DNA of 64,000 nt from Rutidosis leptorrhynchoides (lineage: Eukaryota; Streptophyta; Magnoliopsida; Asterales; Asteraceae). Position numbers and translations under genes: made by a program. Of the stretch, positions 9,663 to 23,270 are shown piece by piece; positions within the stretch are counted from its first letter, which is position 1; every line of letters starts with the position of its first letter. The DNA is taken from positions 187,281,001 through 187,345,000 of the forward strand of contig NC_092333.1 of the NCBI RefSeq assembly GCF_046630445.1. Reading direction: 5' to 3'. The notes under the pieces were generated by a model that saw only the letters and a list, made by a program, of their open reading frames with translations, did not search any database and was not told where the DNA came from.

Positions 9663-11618
9663 TGATGTGTGCAGCGGCGTATACGAAATAGTTATATATT
9701 TATTATGAAATACTATTAAATACGATACAATTTTACACAAGTTATTTATTTATTTATAGAGTGAATATACCTAGACCTTGCTACAACACTTATAGACAGT
9801 GTACCTAATCGTATAGTAGTGTAGTTTTTAGTAAGTCCGGTTCGTCCACAGGGAACTAGCCAAATTTAACGGTATTTGTATATAAATATATATATATTTA
9901 TAAGTAGTATTATTATTATTATAAAAAGGGGGTTTTTACCGTTTAATGACCGGTTTGTCGATTTTATGTCTTAAGTCGCAGTTAAAACCTAATGTTAAAT
10001 AATAAATACAATTTAATTTAAAGCGTAAAGTAAATGACAATAATTAAGGTGCGATAAATTAAAGTGCGATAAATAAAATGACGATAAATAAAATTGCGAT
10101 AATTAAAAAGTACGATAATTAAAAGTGCAATAAATAAAATGAGAGTAAATAAAAGTGCGATAAAATATGAAATAAAGGAATTATGCTTATTTAAACTTCC
10201 GTAATCATGATGTTTGACGTGTTGATTTTAATTTATTACCATGGGTTAATTGTCCTTTGTCCTGGATTATTCAATATGTCCATACGGTTTTGTCCATAAT
10301 AGTCCATCAGTCATAAACATAAAATGCGAGAGTCTTCGTCAAATTATCCTTATACCCGAAGTCAAATATTCCAACTAATTGGGGATTCGAATTGTAACAA
10401 GGTCTTAATACTTTGTTTAATGAATACACCAGGTTATCGACTGCGTGTAGTCTAAGGTTTTATTACTTTGTTAAAAATTACACCAATTACCTTTGAATGT
10501 AATCCACCCCTGTTTTAATGAATCCATTAACTATTAATCCATCCCCATGTCCGGTAAAATGAACGATAATTCGTATTTATAGATATCCCGCTCACCGTAC
10601 CCGATTAAGCGTATGTGGTTATATATCGATAGGTCAAATTGTAATCTTTATATTAAATTAACGAGGTATCGTTTAGTTAATATAAAGCCCATTAATAGCC
10701 CATGGTCTAATTTCCACAAGTGTCGTTCTTTTGTCCAAACCCCAATTATGGTACAAAGCCCAATTACCCAATTTTAATATTTAGCCCAACATCACGATTA
10801 CTTCGGCATTAAATAAACATAATAGTAATTTAGCTATGAGACATTAATTTAAAAAGGTTGAACATAACTTACAATGATTAATAATAGCATAGAGTTACAC
10901 GGACAGAATTTTGACTTACAAACTTAAAACATTCGCCACTATAACCTTATTGTTATTAACTTAAATTAAAATTAAAATTATAAATATAAATATATATATA
11001 TATATATCGTGTGAGAGAGAGAGAGAGAGAGAGATTGAATTAGGTGTGTAAAATTCGCCCAAAAAATGCTGAATTTATAGATGTGGCCTGTGATTCCTTC
11101 CCATGCGATCGCATGGTGTTTGGGCATGCTGGTCATCCGATCGTATGGCAGCCAAAAACTGTTCCAAGTCGTTCCAAAACGTGGGCTGCTGCATTAATTA
11201 ATATATATAATATAATATATATAGATTTATATAATTATATATATATTATATTATATTCTTGTATTCCGTTGACTTGTAATTTTCGGTCCGTTGCATCGCG
11301 CGTTGAGAGTTAACTCTGGTCCCGGTTCCAGATTTTCGAACGTCCTTTAGTGCTATTTAATATCTTGTAATTTGTGTTTTGCGGCTCGTACTCTTGTAAC
11401 TTTTAGACGTTTCTCATCAATAAATTTAACCACTTTGATTGTACTTTGTACTTTATAGCTTTTTGGTCGTTTGCATCTTCAAATCGTCGAATCTGTCTTT
11501 TGTCTTCACCTTTTATTATTTAAACGAATATCACTTGTAAATAGAACAATTGCAACTAAAAGCTTGTCTTTCTTGAAGGATAATGCTATGAAATATATGT
11601 TCGTTTTTAGCATTATCA
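9663..11618 (-). repeat. 5' LTR of E0 (1956 bp)
   Basis: On the plus strand it begins TGATGTGTG and ends ATTATCA, giving TG...CA on the minus strand. It is homologous through its length to the LTRs of E2 and E5 (shared blocks include GTTATCGACTGCGTGTA and CGTATGTGGTTATA). It contains TA-rich stretches near 11000 and 11200, a (GA)n run at 11021-11034, a TATA box near 11073-11080 (minus CTATAAATTC), and a palindrome pair just upstream of that box. Confidence 0.85.
11071..11147 (-). promoter_or_regulatory. LTR promoter: TATA box and palindrome pair (E0)
   Basis: The minus-strand TATA box is at about 11073-11080. Upstream of it lie CATGCGATCGCATG (11102-11115) and the degenerate partner CATCCGATCGTATG (11134-11147), centres 32 bp apart. 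Confidence 0.55.
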
Positions 11619-12652
11619 CATGCAACTCAGAAAATTCGTATAGCATGCAAACCCTAACGAAAACTTCGATTAAGCATATATTGAGCATACGATAATGAAA
11701 TCACGCAAAATCGGAGTCTAAAATTAATAACTTTTCAATATCTTTCTAATTAAACATATTACAATACCAGATCTCATGTCAGTTAAATCAGATCATTAAA
11801 ATACAAATTCGTTTTTCATACATACAACGTTAATTACGCAATCAAACGATAAACAACAACACTAGACACCATTAATTGAGCACTAGATTTGATTACACCG
11901 TGTAATTGAACAAAAAACTGAATTAATAAATTTAGGGTTACTAGTTATACCTCAAACGATTAAATTGATCACACAAACGCGTATAGAACGATCAAAGCAA
12001 CAACGTTCGTGTACGGGGTTTATTCTAATTTCAACTTGTGATGGTGGTTGTGGGGTGGTGATGGCCAACGGCCAAGAGGGAGAGGGAGAGAGGGAGATGT
12101 CGACTAGAATGGGAAAAATAAGGGTTCCCATGATTTGCTTTCCTATTTATAGCTAGTAATTAGGGCATAGTTAAGATAACTAATGACCTTGTAGCCCAAG
12201 TTAAGTCCATAAGGGGGTTCGGCTGATGGGGCCCTATAGGGGTGTTCCTGGGCTCGTTTTGCTTACTTACTCATATGCGCGTGGTCCGTTTCGTTGCCGT
12301 TAATCGTATCGGGTCTCCGGAACATTAACTAGTCATTTAGACAAAATCACCGAATTTAATTCATTAAATAAATAATAAATTAATTAGTTTTTCTTAAAGT
12401 AAATAATTATTGAAAATAATTATTTCGTCATTTTTCTGAGTTCCGTAAACTGAAAAGTTTTCTAGGCGATTAACTTAATCGTAACGTTTTCTAGTTATTT
12501 CACTTTCTGAAATAAGTTCATAAATTAATATAACGTATTAATTCAAGAATAAGCATGTATTTAATTCTATTAAACACACAAGTCTAAGTAACCACCATTA
12601 AATACTTAACGGAAAAATAACGATAGTAAACGGAAAAAGTCAGGTTGTTACA
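11619..12652 (-). mobile_element. Chromovirus LTR fragment interrupted by E0
   Basis: Homologous to the right part of the E4 LTR from about 60760 onward: shared AGAAAATTCGTAT, a matching CAATTGAGCACTAGA region, the GGTGGTTGTGG(G/T)GTGGTGATGG block, and the end GGTTGTTACA. On the minus strand it starts TGTAACAACC, the usual chromovirus LTR start. A TATA box lies near 12143-12152 (minus CTATAAATAG). The remainder of this LTR should lie beyond the left end of E0, outside the window. Confidence 0.7.
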
Positions 12653-12677
12653 AAGATACGGTCTAGTGTAATATCTA

Positions 12678-12689
12678 GCTGTGATACCA
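12678..12689 (-). other. Primer-site-like sequence next to the E7 LTR
   Basis: Minus strand TGGTATCACAGC differs by one base from the initiator-Met primer site (TGGTATCAGAGC). It is 2 bp from the LTR end at 12692, the same spacing as in E3. Confidence 0.45.
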
Positions 12690-12691
12690 AC

Positions 12692-13119
12692 TGATGTGGC
12701 TACAAAGATACGGTCAAAACGGTCGGTTTAATTCGTGCCGTGTCGTTAGGTCACAGGACGTCAGAATTAGCTGATCAGAGTAGCGATCAATGGTTTTGTT
12801 TATTTATATTGTGCGAGGCCTAAATTTACTTTTAACTTTCTAATGTAGAAGTTGTAAGTTAACCTAGGGTCGTGCTTTTGAATGGATTAACGAATTGAAG
12901 ATCAAGTGGATAATCGACTTTGATTAAATTACCTGGTTAAAGATAGTAGTTTGTTTTAAACTAATAGTCCTAAATCGGGAAAAGTAAATAAAGTGGAAGG
13001 ATATCCGGAGTATGCAGATCAAGGAAATATTGACCAAGATATTAGTTTGGGCTAGGGAAAGGTAATTATGTTGATGTTAAAGCTATGATTGGAATGGTGT
13101 AGATCTGGTTAGATGAGCC
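12692..13119 (-). repeat. E7 LTR, left part (split by solo LTR)
   Basis: On the plus strand it begins TGATGTGGCTAC and runs to the insertion point of the solo LTR. The AATTA target copies at 13120-13124 and 25487-25491 show that this part was continuous with 25492-26935, giving an original LTR of about 1.9 kb. No coding capacity seen. Confidence 0.55.
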
Positions 13120-13266
13120 AATTATGTGACGACCCAAAAATTTTCGACCAAATTTAAACTTAGTCTTTAAATGTTTCTGACACAATAAGCAAAGTCTGTA
13201 AAGTTGAATCTCAAATTATTTTTTTTATATATTCAATTGCCCTTCGACTGCTCTCGACGATTCAAG

Positions 13267-13487
<221 letters not shown>

Positions 13488-13767
13488 AACTTGAAAATGT
13501 TAACAAGTATTAATGTTATGATAATGTGCTTTAAATTTATTGGTTTCAATATCTATTAGATATATTTAGCTACGGAGTTAAAAGATAATGCAAAATGATT
13601 GAATTAGATGATATTTTATCTTTTATCAATTCCATGAACATTATGAGATGATTACGGGTCTCTGTTGTAAGATCCACGTTGATTTGAGAAATCTTTCCCT
13701 CTTAACGGTATTCGGAACAATTGGTAAAGTAATCTACAAGTGAGAACAAAGTGTCAAATAGCGAGAG

Positions 13768-14958
13768 TGATGTTGTAGCGTGGGGGTACGAAATAGTTAT
13801 ATATTTTTAATACGAAATACGTTACAAATTACACAAGTTTTAGTTATTTATTTACAGATGGGATATACCTAAACCTTGCTACAACACTATAGGCAGTGTA
13901 CCTAATCGTAGAGTAGTATAGTTTTTAGTATGTCCGGTTCATTCCACAGAGAGACGACTTATTTTACACTATATTTTTTTATATAACTATATTTGTACAA
14001 AATATAAATATATATATTACAATTATTATTATTATAAAAAGGGGGTTTTACCATTAAATGACTGGTTTATCGATTTTATATTTTAAGCGAATCGTAAAGT
14101 AAATGACAATAATTAAAGTGGGTAAAATAAATAACAATAATTAAAATAACAAAAAAAATAAAAGTACGAGGAAATATAAAATAAAATAATTATGCTTATT
14201 TAAACTTCCGTAACCATGATGTTTGACGTTTTGATTTTAATTAATTGTCCTGGGTTAATTGTCCTTTGTCCTGGATGTATTTGAAACCTATCTGGTTTTT
14301 GTCCATAATAGTTCATCGGTCATAATTATAAACTGGTCGGCAAATTTAACCTTATACCCGAAGTCAAATATTCCAATTAATTGGGGATTCGAACTGTAAC
14401 AAGGTCTTAATACTTTGTTTAATGAATACACCAGGTTATCGACTGTGTGTAATCCAAGGTTTTAATACTTTGTTAACAATTACACCAATTACCCTTGAAT
14501 GTAATTCACCCGTGTTTTAATGAGTCCATTGATTATTAATCCATTCCCCGTGTCCGGTCAAATGAACAATTATTAGTATTTATAAATATCCCGCCTACCG
14601 TACACGATCAAGCGTATGTGGTTATAGATAACTACGTCAAATTGTAAATCTCTATATTAATCAAATATAAAGTCCATTAATAACCCATAGTCCAATTTCC
14701 ACAAGTGTTGTTGTTTTGTCCAAACCCCAATTATGGTACAAAGCCCAATTACCCCGTCTTTAATATTTAGCCCAACATCATGATTACTTTAGTTCAAATA
14801 AGCATAATAATAACTTAAGTACGAGACATTAATTTAAAAAGGAGAACATAGCTTACATTGATTATTTATCGCGTAGTGTTACACGGACAGAGCTTCGACT
14901 TCAAAACCCGTAAAATAACCTTTACATTACCCAAACTAACTAATATAAAACTACCCTA

Positions 14959-15045
<87 letters not shown>

Positions 15046-15511
15046 ATTATTACAGAGGGAGTATTATTATTTTTTGGTGTATCAAACTCGGCAGAAGCTC
15101 GTGCCTTTTATAGGCATTTCTGATTTTGGCTGCTCCACTATCGCTTAGCAATTGTGCATAGTTGACTTGTAATTTTTAGTCCGTTGCGTCGGGCGTTGAT
15201 AGTTGGTTCATGTCTCGGTTCCGGATTTTCGAACGCCTTTTCGTACAATTTAATATCTTGTACTTTGCGTTTCACAACTTGTACTCTTGTCATTTTTAGA
15301 TGTTTCTTATCAATAAATTGAACCATTTGAATTGTATCTTGTACATTTGTGCTTTTTGGACGTTTGCATCTTCAAATCTTCGTTTTCGCCTTTTGTCTTC
15401 GCACTTATTTATTTAAACGAATATTACTTGAAAATAGAACAATTGCAACTGAAAACTCTACATATTGGAAAGATATTGCTACTAAATATATGTTCATTTG
15501 GAGCACTATCA
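13768..15511 (-). repeat. 3' LTR of E2 (1744 bp)
   Basis: Plus strand TGATGTTGTAGCG ... CACTATCA. It matches the 5' LTR but lacks about 150 bp after TATCGCTTAGCAATT; the deleted piece carries one palindrome and a TA-rich stretch. TATA box at about 15104-15113 (minus CTATAAAAGG). A (TA)n tract spans about 14962-15042. Confidence 0.88.
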
Positions 15512-17350
15512 AATATCCCCACACTTGAACGTTGCTTGTCCTCAAGCAATACAAAACTTGAAATTAAATCACACGAATCACTTCTTTATTCTTCACACTT
15601 TATACATCAGTGATTTTGATACGGCGGTATAAACAATGATAGTAACGATGTGGTTTACAGTCCCACATGACTATAAAAATTTAGATCCTTAAGGAAATTG
15701 GATCTTTATGAAAACATTTGATCTTTTGAAAATTCATTCTAGCTTTTACCCTAGATAAGTTTTCCGGAATAACCCTTCACCGGTGTTTGCAAAATGTTTT
15801 TATGGGTTTTGTGGGTTTTAGATTTGAAAATTTTAGCTCAAAACTTATGGTTTTGTGTCACCCACTTGCTATCCTTGTATTGGAAAAGCAACACGTCCAG
15901 TATACTTGCTCCGTATATTACCTTTCGGCAAACTACAGTCCGGTTGTAAAGGAAAGCGTTGAACAAGCAACTGTTAAGGCAATGTCTAATGACATGCATT
16001 TGATTATGGTCCAAAAACATGTCGGATGCTATTACTATCCTTTGTAGGAGCAATAGTAAAAATCATCCTATAATTTTTCGGTCTGGCACAAGGTCCTGTC
16101 TCCGACCATGCTATGCAACCACCGTTCTTACAGTTGACACCCGATTTGGTTCAGGTGACCTAATGAATTCCAGGTGAATTCTTAGGATTTTACGTTCAAT
16201 GGTAATGAACGCATTGAAAATGGGTTTTCAGAAAACAAATCGGTTTTATTTTTGATCAAAATATTTTCTCGTTCAAGTTCGAGTTTAGATATCATCGAAT
16301 TCCATGAGTTTGTAATTCTCAATCTTTAAGGTCAATCTCAAGGATTGAGTAATATCAGGCTTAAAGCTGATTTTTAATCTTTAAGGAGATTATCCTTTCT
16401 GGGGGTCTGATTCATTGGTCTTATCAAGCTAATTTGCCAAGCGCCCTCCCCATTTTACGAGACAAATCCTCTCATGGTTAGGATAAGTCTAACCACATGG
16501 CAACCCTGTTTAATACTGAGGTCCGTGGATTTCCTGCTGATTTTAGAGATGACTTTTCTAGATTTTTCGTCAACCTACAGCTGGTCTGGACGACAACTTC
16601 TTGACCTAAATCAAGAAGCGCGTGTCTTTTTCGGAAGACTTTACATCCTTTTAATGATGGAATTGATTCATCGTGTAGATCCATCTTTCTTTCAAATATA
16701 TTACAATAAATCGGGTAAAACAGTTAATTTAGTCCAAAATAAAAGCACCTGCAATAACTTTACAGAAACATGTGATAGATAGTTTTTAATCGAATAACTT
16801 GGTACATTCTCCCCACACTTGGCTTTTTTCATGCGTCTTTTTATATCTTAATAAATAAGTTCAAGCGATTTAGTTGTTTCTCAATTTATGTCCTTTTCGA
16901 GGTAACGATAATTTCGGCAATAACACCTAGTTTTATCGTTCATAAATATGTATAAACATGATTTTGAATTCATTTAGTTGAAAATTTTTCAAATTTTCAT
17001 AAAATTTAGAAAATAAGCCAAGTATAAACCCGAGAGAATTTATAACCCTTCCCCACACTTGAGATCATGCAATGCCCTCATTTGCATGAAATCAGACTTT
17101 AATTATAAATTCATGAGGGTGATTAGTGTAGAAAAGTAGTTAAAGATACCAGTTTTTAATTACAAAGCTCGTCGAATGATAGATGGCGCGCCTCATCGTT
17201 CATTCCTTCTTGTTTTATCACACATGATTTTCTTCAAAAACGGTTGCTTTTCTGAACTGTTTGCTAATATTTGAAAATGCGTCTTCTACCCTTACTCATT
17301 ATACATGTTTATTAACGAGTTATGCATTAACCCGAACCCCTAATTTATCG
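15512..17350 (-). other. 3' untranslated region of E2 with purine tracts
   Basis: No frame I would call a gene. The purine tract that primes plus-strand DNA abuts the LTR (minus AAGTGTGGGGATATT, from 15526 down to 15512). A hairpin motif, minus TTGCTTGAGGACAAGCAA (15532-15549), sits beside it. Further minus-strand AAGTGTGGGG copies are at 16811-16820 and 17051-17060, with one more at 17369-17378 inside the reading frame. Confidence 0.75.
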
Positions 17351-18483
17351 TTAAGTGGGGTTAGACTTCCCCACACTTAGCTGACGACATGTGAAGTCGG
17401 TAGAATAAGTTCCACGAATTAAAATAGTGAGCCAGTTATTTACATCTCGGGTGGTATAAAATATATCAATGGGTTTAAAGTTTAGACCCACCCGATCGTC
17501 ACTACTTAATTCTTTTTTAAGTGTAGCTTTTAGTAAATGGATATGTCTCTTTTCTGGTTCTTGGTCAAATGGATCAATATACACCGACATACATACTATA
17601 GGGTGGACAATTCCTAACATTTCCTTCCGTTTATTCTCGGGATTAAAGTTTTCACCTCTATTACCCAATTGGGTGAAATCCGAGGTGTCATTATCTATTA
17701 CAGCTCGTAGTTCATCTTCGGTAGATGACTCGTCTATTGAGAATATTGGGTTGGAAGGTTGTGGAATGGTGAATTTCGGGATCGAAGTAGATTCTTCTTC
17801 ATTAACGGTACTTATCGGTTCCTCCACTTTGGTCTCGGGGGTAAAATTTTCAACGTTATCGTTTTCCCAAGAGTACCAATTTGTCACCCTTACTTCTTCT
17901 TAATCCATTGATGGATCGATGATTTCATCGGTTGAGGCTATTGTGTCGATATGTTGTGAAATTGGTAAAGCTGAATAAAAAGTATCATCGGGATAATTGG
18001 TGATTTCGGAGCTCTCGAATTCATCAAAATTCGATGATATGAGATTTTCTTGCACAATTTTCCTCAGATCAACAGGTGTGTAATCTGATAGAGTTTCAGC
18101 TTACCGATTTACAAACTCTCTCATTTGTTCATTTTGAACATCAAGTTCTTCGAGTTTGATTTTCATATAATCTAAAGAATTTTCAGACACATAATTTTCC
18201 TCGTCATCTGGTTGTTGAGTTGGATATATTCTTGGGAATAATCCCAATTTGAATTGTATTCTTCATAATCATTCCATTCAGGTTCTGTGGGTGCGTAATT
18301 TTCCATAGGAACGTAATAATAACATTCCCATGTTGAGTGATAATCTCCACAGATTTCACAACCAGTTATTGTTTCGTCATTCATGATCCAAGATTGACCG
18401 AACGAATTGTCATCAATACCCGTTTGAGAGTATTGATTTCGTATGTCATAAAGAGTTTCCAGAATATATTCGAGATTTTCCAT
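17351..18483 (-). pseudogene. Conserved ORF of the E2/E5 non-autonomous family (E2 copy)
   Basis: The start chosen is the ATG of MENLEY at 18483, where similarity to E5 begins. A zinc-knuckle-like motif CEICGDYHSTWEC (C-x2-C-x3-H-x4-C, the same spacing as in E0 Gag) lies about 40 residues in, followed by an acidic Tyr-rich stretch. After a frameshift near 18210 the frame goes on with about 270 residues that are acidic and Ser/Thr-rich (SIPKFTIPQPSNPIFSIDES). It ends in a more ordered-looking basic part (PEKRHIHLLKATLKKEL) and a C-terminus at 17351 whose codons include the AAGTGTGGGG tract. Stops near 17904 and 18105 break it. No known catalytic motif. The knuckle suggests a nucleic-acid-binding, Gag-like role; the rest is unrecognised. 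Confidence 0.65.
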
Positions 18484-19543
18484 AATGCGCTTATTACCAA
18501 ATTTTAGCTTCAATGTGGTGCATTTACTGATTATCCTATTAGTTATAAAATAAAAAATTATATAAGTTATCAAATTAATAGACTTTTCTGATTTTGCCCA
18601 CGTTTCGAATAGCCATTAGATGCAGCAGATAGCCAGGACCCTTTAAATCGGAAACCCACAAATCGCCACTAACAAATCCAACTATTACTACGAATCGGAA
18701 AATTTGGATGCCTATCAATTTAACCGCTTAAAATAATTTTTCGTTTGGAATTTTAGAGAAGAAATAGAAAATCTATGTCCTAAAAACTAGCGTGTCGAGA
18801 AATAAGAAAGAAAAAGATTACGCGTCGAAAAACGTCGAAAATTAAAAATAAGAAAGAAAAACGTCGAAACTTAAAAGTCTAAAAACTATATCTAAAAAGT
18901 TGCGCCTAAAGGTATTGAAACTTAAAAGAAATTCTATATCCAAAATGGCAATAACTTAATTAGGCACTAAAATCTAAAAACTGCGTCGCAAAATTCTAAA
19001 GCGCCTAAATCTTAATCTAAAGAAAAAGCACTTAAGGGATTTTACGGCAAAGCCTAAAAATCTAGAAATATAAAATAACTACGGCAAGAACTAAGTTTAA
19101 AACTAATTACGAACAAAACGATTAAAAATATACAAATAATAAAAAGATATATTATACAAATGATAAAAATAAAATTTTATATAAAAATATTATTTTTATA
19201 GTATTATTATATAAAAAATATTAAACTAAATGTGATAAATACTAAATTAATTAAAACTTATAAAATAATTAAACTAAATAATTAATCTAAACCTAAATAA
19301 TAATAATTATTAAAAAAATCTAACCCTAAAACCGTAATTAATGCTATGGTTGACCTGTCAGGTCCTCCTACGCGATCTCGTAGGATTTTGCTTTGTAGCT
19401 CCGCGATCTCGGAGTATGCAGGTTCAATTTAAACTCGTTTTTTATTTTATTTTATTTTTTTTAAATTTTATATTGTTTTTCTAAAAATTATATACAAATA
19501 TATTTATACAAATATAGATTAAAAATATAGCGTTTCGCCGAGT
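18484..19543 (-). other. Leader of E2, homologous to E0 and E5
   Basis: About 1 kb, AT-rich. The block at 18580-18680 matches E0 8651-8750 and E5 54290-54390 closely. The acceptor-like TAATAGGATAATCAG just before the ORF region is kept. No long frame. Confidence 0.75.
19367..19414. promoter_or_regulatory. Paired palindromes in leader (E2), altered arms
   Basis: CCTACGCGATCTCGTAGG (19367-19384) and CTCCGCGATCTCGGAG (19399-19414), centres 31 bp apart. The arms differ from the CATG arms of E0, yet each pairs with its own partner. Confidence 0.6.
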
Positions 19544-19560
19544 CCCCGACAGCGGCGCCA
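19544..19560 (-). other. Primer binding site, tRNA-Asp type (E2)
   Basis: Minus strand TGGCGCCGCTGTCGGGG, 6 bp from the LTR end at 19567. One base differs from the E0 version in the GCC/GTC part. Confidence 0.85.
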
Positions 19561-19566
19561 AAAACT

Positions 19567-20762
19567 TGATGTTGTAGCGTGGGGGTACGAAATAGTTATA
19601 TATTTTTAATACGAAATACGTTACAAATTACACAAGTTTTAATTATTTATTTACAGATGAGATATACCTAAACCTTGCTACAATACTATAGGCAGTGTAC
19701 CTAATTGTAGAGTAGTATAGTTTTTAGTTAGTCCGGTTCGTTCCACAGGGAGATGACTTATTTTACACTATATTTTTTTATATAACTATATTTGTACAAA
19801 ATATAAATATATATATTACAATTATTATTATTATTATAAAAACGGAGGTATTACCGTTTAATGACTGGTTTGTCGATTTTATATTTTAAGCGAATCGTAA
19901 AGTAAATGACAATAATTAAAGTGCGTAAAATAAATAACAATAATTAAAATAACAAAAAAAAATAAAAGTACGAGGAAATATAAAATAAAATAATTATGCT
20001 TATTTAAACTTCCGTAACCATGATGTTTGACGTTTTGATTTTAATTAATTGTCTTGGGTTAATTGTCCTTTGTCCTGGATGTATTTGAAACCTATCTGGT
20101 TTTTGTCCATAATAGTTCATCGGTCATAATTATAAACTGGTCGGCAAATTTAACCTTATACCCGAAGTCAAATATTCCAATTAATTGGGGATTCGAACTG
20201 TAACAAGGTCTTAATACTTTGTTTAATGAATACACCAGGTTATCGACTGTGTGTAATCCAAGGTTTTAATACTTTGTTAACAATTACACCAATTACCCTT
20301 GAATGTAATCCATCCCTGTTTTAATGAGTCCATTGATTATTAATCCATTCCCCGTGTCCGGTCAAATGAACAATTATTAGTATTTATAAATATCCTGCCT
20401 ACCGTACCCGATCAAGCGTATGTGGTTATAGATAACTACGTCAAATTTTAAATCTCTATATTAATCAAATATAAAGTCCATTAATAACCCGTAGTCCAAT
20501 TTCCACAAGTGTCGTTCTTTTGTCCAAACCCCAATTATGGTACAAAGCCCAATTACCCCGTCTTTAATATTTAGCCCAACATCATGATTACTTCGGTTCA
20601 AATAAGCATAATAATAACTTAAGTACGAGACATTAATTTAAAAAGGAGAACATAGCTTACATTGATTATTTATCGCGTAGTGTTACACGGACAGAGCTTC
20701 GACTTCAAAACCCGTAAAATAACCTTTACATTACCCAAACTAACTAATATAAAACTACCCTA

Positions 20763-20853
<91 letters not shown>

Positions 20854-21468
20854 ATTTATTATTACAGAGGGAGTATTATTATTTTTTGGTGTATCAAACT
20901 CGGCAGAAGCTCGTGCCTTTTATAGGCATTTCTGATTTTGGCTGCTCCGCTATCGCTTAGCAATTTTGCCTTCCAGCTCCGAGATCGCGGAGTGACGCAC
21001 TCCAGCTCACCTACTTTTGGCCATTTGCTTGTCGACGTTATATTATATAATATAATATATATATATATATATAATTTTTTATAATTATTTAAATATTATA
21101 TTATATTCTGGTGCATAGTTGACTTGTAATTTTTGGTCTGTTGCGTCGGGCGTTGATAGTTGGTTCATATCTCGGTTTCGGATTTTCGAACGCCTTTTCG
21201 TACAATTTAATATCTTGTACTTTGCGTTTCACAACTTGTACTCTTGTCATTTTTAGACGTTTCTTATCAATAAATTGAATCATTTGAATTGTATCTTGTA
21301 CATTTGAGCTTTTTGGACGTTTGCGTCTTCAAATCTTCGTTTTCGCCTTTTGTCTTCGCACTTATTTATTTAAACGAATATTACTTGAAAATAGAACAAT
21401 TGCAACTGAAAACTTTACATATTGGAAGGATATTGCTACTAAATATATGTTTATTTGGAGGACTATCA
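19567..21468 (-). repeat. 5' LTR of E2 (1902 bp)
   Basis: Plus strand TGATGTTGTAGCG ... GACTATCA. TATA box at about 20916-20925 (minus CTATAAAAGG). A (TA)n tract spans 20765-20857. It retains the segment missing from the 3' LTR. Confidence 0.9.
20945..20992. promoter_or_regulatory. Palindrome pair upstream of TATA (E2 5' LTR)
   Basis: CTCCGAGATCGCGGAG (20977-20992) is the clear member. The partner at 20945-20960 (CTCCGCTATCGCTTAG) is decayed. Centres are 32 bp apart, and the pair starts about 20 bp upstream of the TATA box on the minus strand. Confidence 0.5.
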
Positions 21469-21677
21469 GAGAGTTAGACAAAAGTTGGTGGAGAACTAAA
21501 ATTCACAATATTCTATTGATTTAGCTTCAAACGTGCGAAAACATTTTTCGATGCAATAGAATTTGATTTTTAAAATGCTTTTGTTTAGATAACGTTATTT
21601 AGATATATACAATAAGTTAGAATATTAATTTTTGGAATAAATAACTCGCATTAAAATAAAACATGTAATTTAAACGT

Positions 21678-22031
<354 letters not shown>

Positions 22032-22318
22032 TCAAATTAGTTAAGTAAACAATAATAACCCTTGTTTACTGATTCGATTGATATTTAGATATGTTAATTA
22101 GAATGTTTGAGAAATTAAAATAAACGTTGGCGTATAAATGAATTGTATCAAATTAAGTTCTAGAGCGTAAACGTTACGTGATATAATAATTTCTATTATT
22201 TAAAGAATTTTAAAATGAACTTTAAAATATAATTAGTTTTGAAAAACTAAATATTATATTATTAAGTAAGTATTTCAATTATATTTAAGATGTACAAATT
22301 TATATTTTTCTAAATGAA

Positions 22319-22431
<113 letters not shown>

Positions 22432-22759
22432 GTGATAAAGAAGCAAATGACCAAAACACTCGAACGTTCAGGATACACTTGAGAGATATAAGTTATCGAT
22501 GATTTACGTGTAATTATTGACGAATGTAAGTGTCACGAAACGTAAAGTACTAGTTTTCTAAGCGTACGAAACGACATTCGAAAAACCGGAACAGGGGCAT
22601 TAGTCGAGCGTCAACGTACGAGTCATTGGAACTAAAATTATAAGTTAACTATGCTCGAGAATTTAATATATTATTTATATAATTATAAAGATTTAATATA
22701 TATATTAATAAACGAGTGTTGGCAGAGTAAAATAAGTGAACATTGCTGTCCCAGGCACT

Positions 22760-22834
22760 CATGCGATCGCATGACATCCCAGTGCAATTCTCATGCGATC
22801 GCATGAGGATAGAATCCAGAAATTGTCTATAAAG
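22760..22834 (+). promoter_or_regulatory. Solo-LTR promoter: palindrome pair and TATA box
   Basis: CATGCGATCGCATG at 22760-22773 and 22792-22805; the second extends to the perfect CTCATGCGATCGCATGAG. Centres are 32 bp apart. The TATA box CTATAAAG follows at 22827-22834, so the pair is just upstream of the expected transcription start on the plus strand. Confidence 0.6.
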
Positions 22835-22892
22835 CTCGACGAGTTCAGGCTTAATCACACACACATATCAATATCCATATTACTCCGTATTA

Positions 22893-23216
22893 TATTTATT
22901 ATATATATTATTATTATTATTATTAAGATTATTATTATTAATTTTATTATTATTATTAAGTATTATACATAAAATACTACGACGAGGTCATAAGCAAGTT
23001 ATTTCATAACGGGTTTTTCAAGCGGGATAGAGCTAAGGAAATCATGGGTTATAGCTAAGGAGGTTATGGGTATTGCTTGGGGGTTGTGATCGTGAGTCAA
23101 AGGTCAATCTAGCAATTGTCATGTCCATTGCGTCTACGTACTTTTCCTGCAATATTGAATCACAATATTGATACGTAAGTAAGGATTCCATTTTTATTAC
23201 CTAAATTCATTACTAA

Positions 23217-23270
<54 letters not shown>

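Larger units (their letters stand above)
1435..11618 (-). mobile_element. E0: Athila-type LTR retrotransposon, 3' LTR outside window
   Basis: The order on the minus strand is 5' LTR (9663-11618), primer site matching tRNA-Asp (9641-9653), about 1 kb leader, gag, protease, RT, RNase H, integrase, then a second protease-like domain. The Asp primer site and the RT and integrase motifs are typical of the Athila lineage. No second LTR of this family is found to the left, so the left end given here is only where E0-like sequence stops being traceable. At the right end the LTR finishes ...CATTATCA and is followed by CATGC (11619-11623), the expected target-site copy. E0 interrupts a chromovirus LTR that resumes at 11619. 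Several stops and a frameshift make this copy inactive. Confidence 0.8.
13768..21468 (-). mobile_element. E2: non-autonomous Athila-related element
   Basis: 7701 bp, flanked by GAGAG (13763-13767 and 21469-21473), inserted in the solo LTR. LTRs are 13768-15511 and 19567-21468. It has a tRNA-Asp-type primer site, a leader homologous to E0, one broken reading frame of about 380 codons, and a purine tract at the 3' LTR. There is no protease, RT, RNase H or integrase. E5 (49309-57431) is a second copy of the same design. It must depend on enzymes from another element; E0-type Athila is the obvious candidate because LTR, primer site and leader are shared. Confidence 0.88.

Noticed and set aside
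15787-16782. Plus-strand frames of 86-105 codons in E2, with a similar one at 51481-51798 in E5
   Set aside because: They lie antisense in the 3' untranslated region, differ in length and end point between the two copies, and have no motif.
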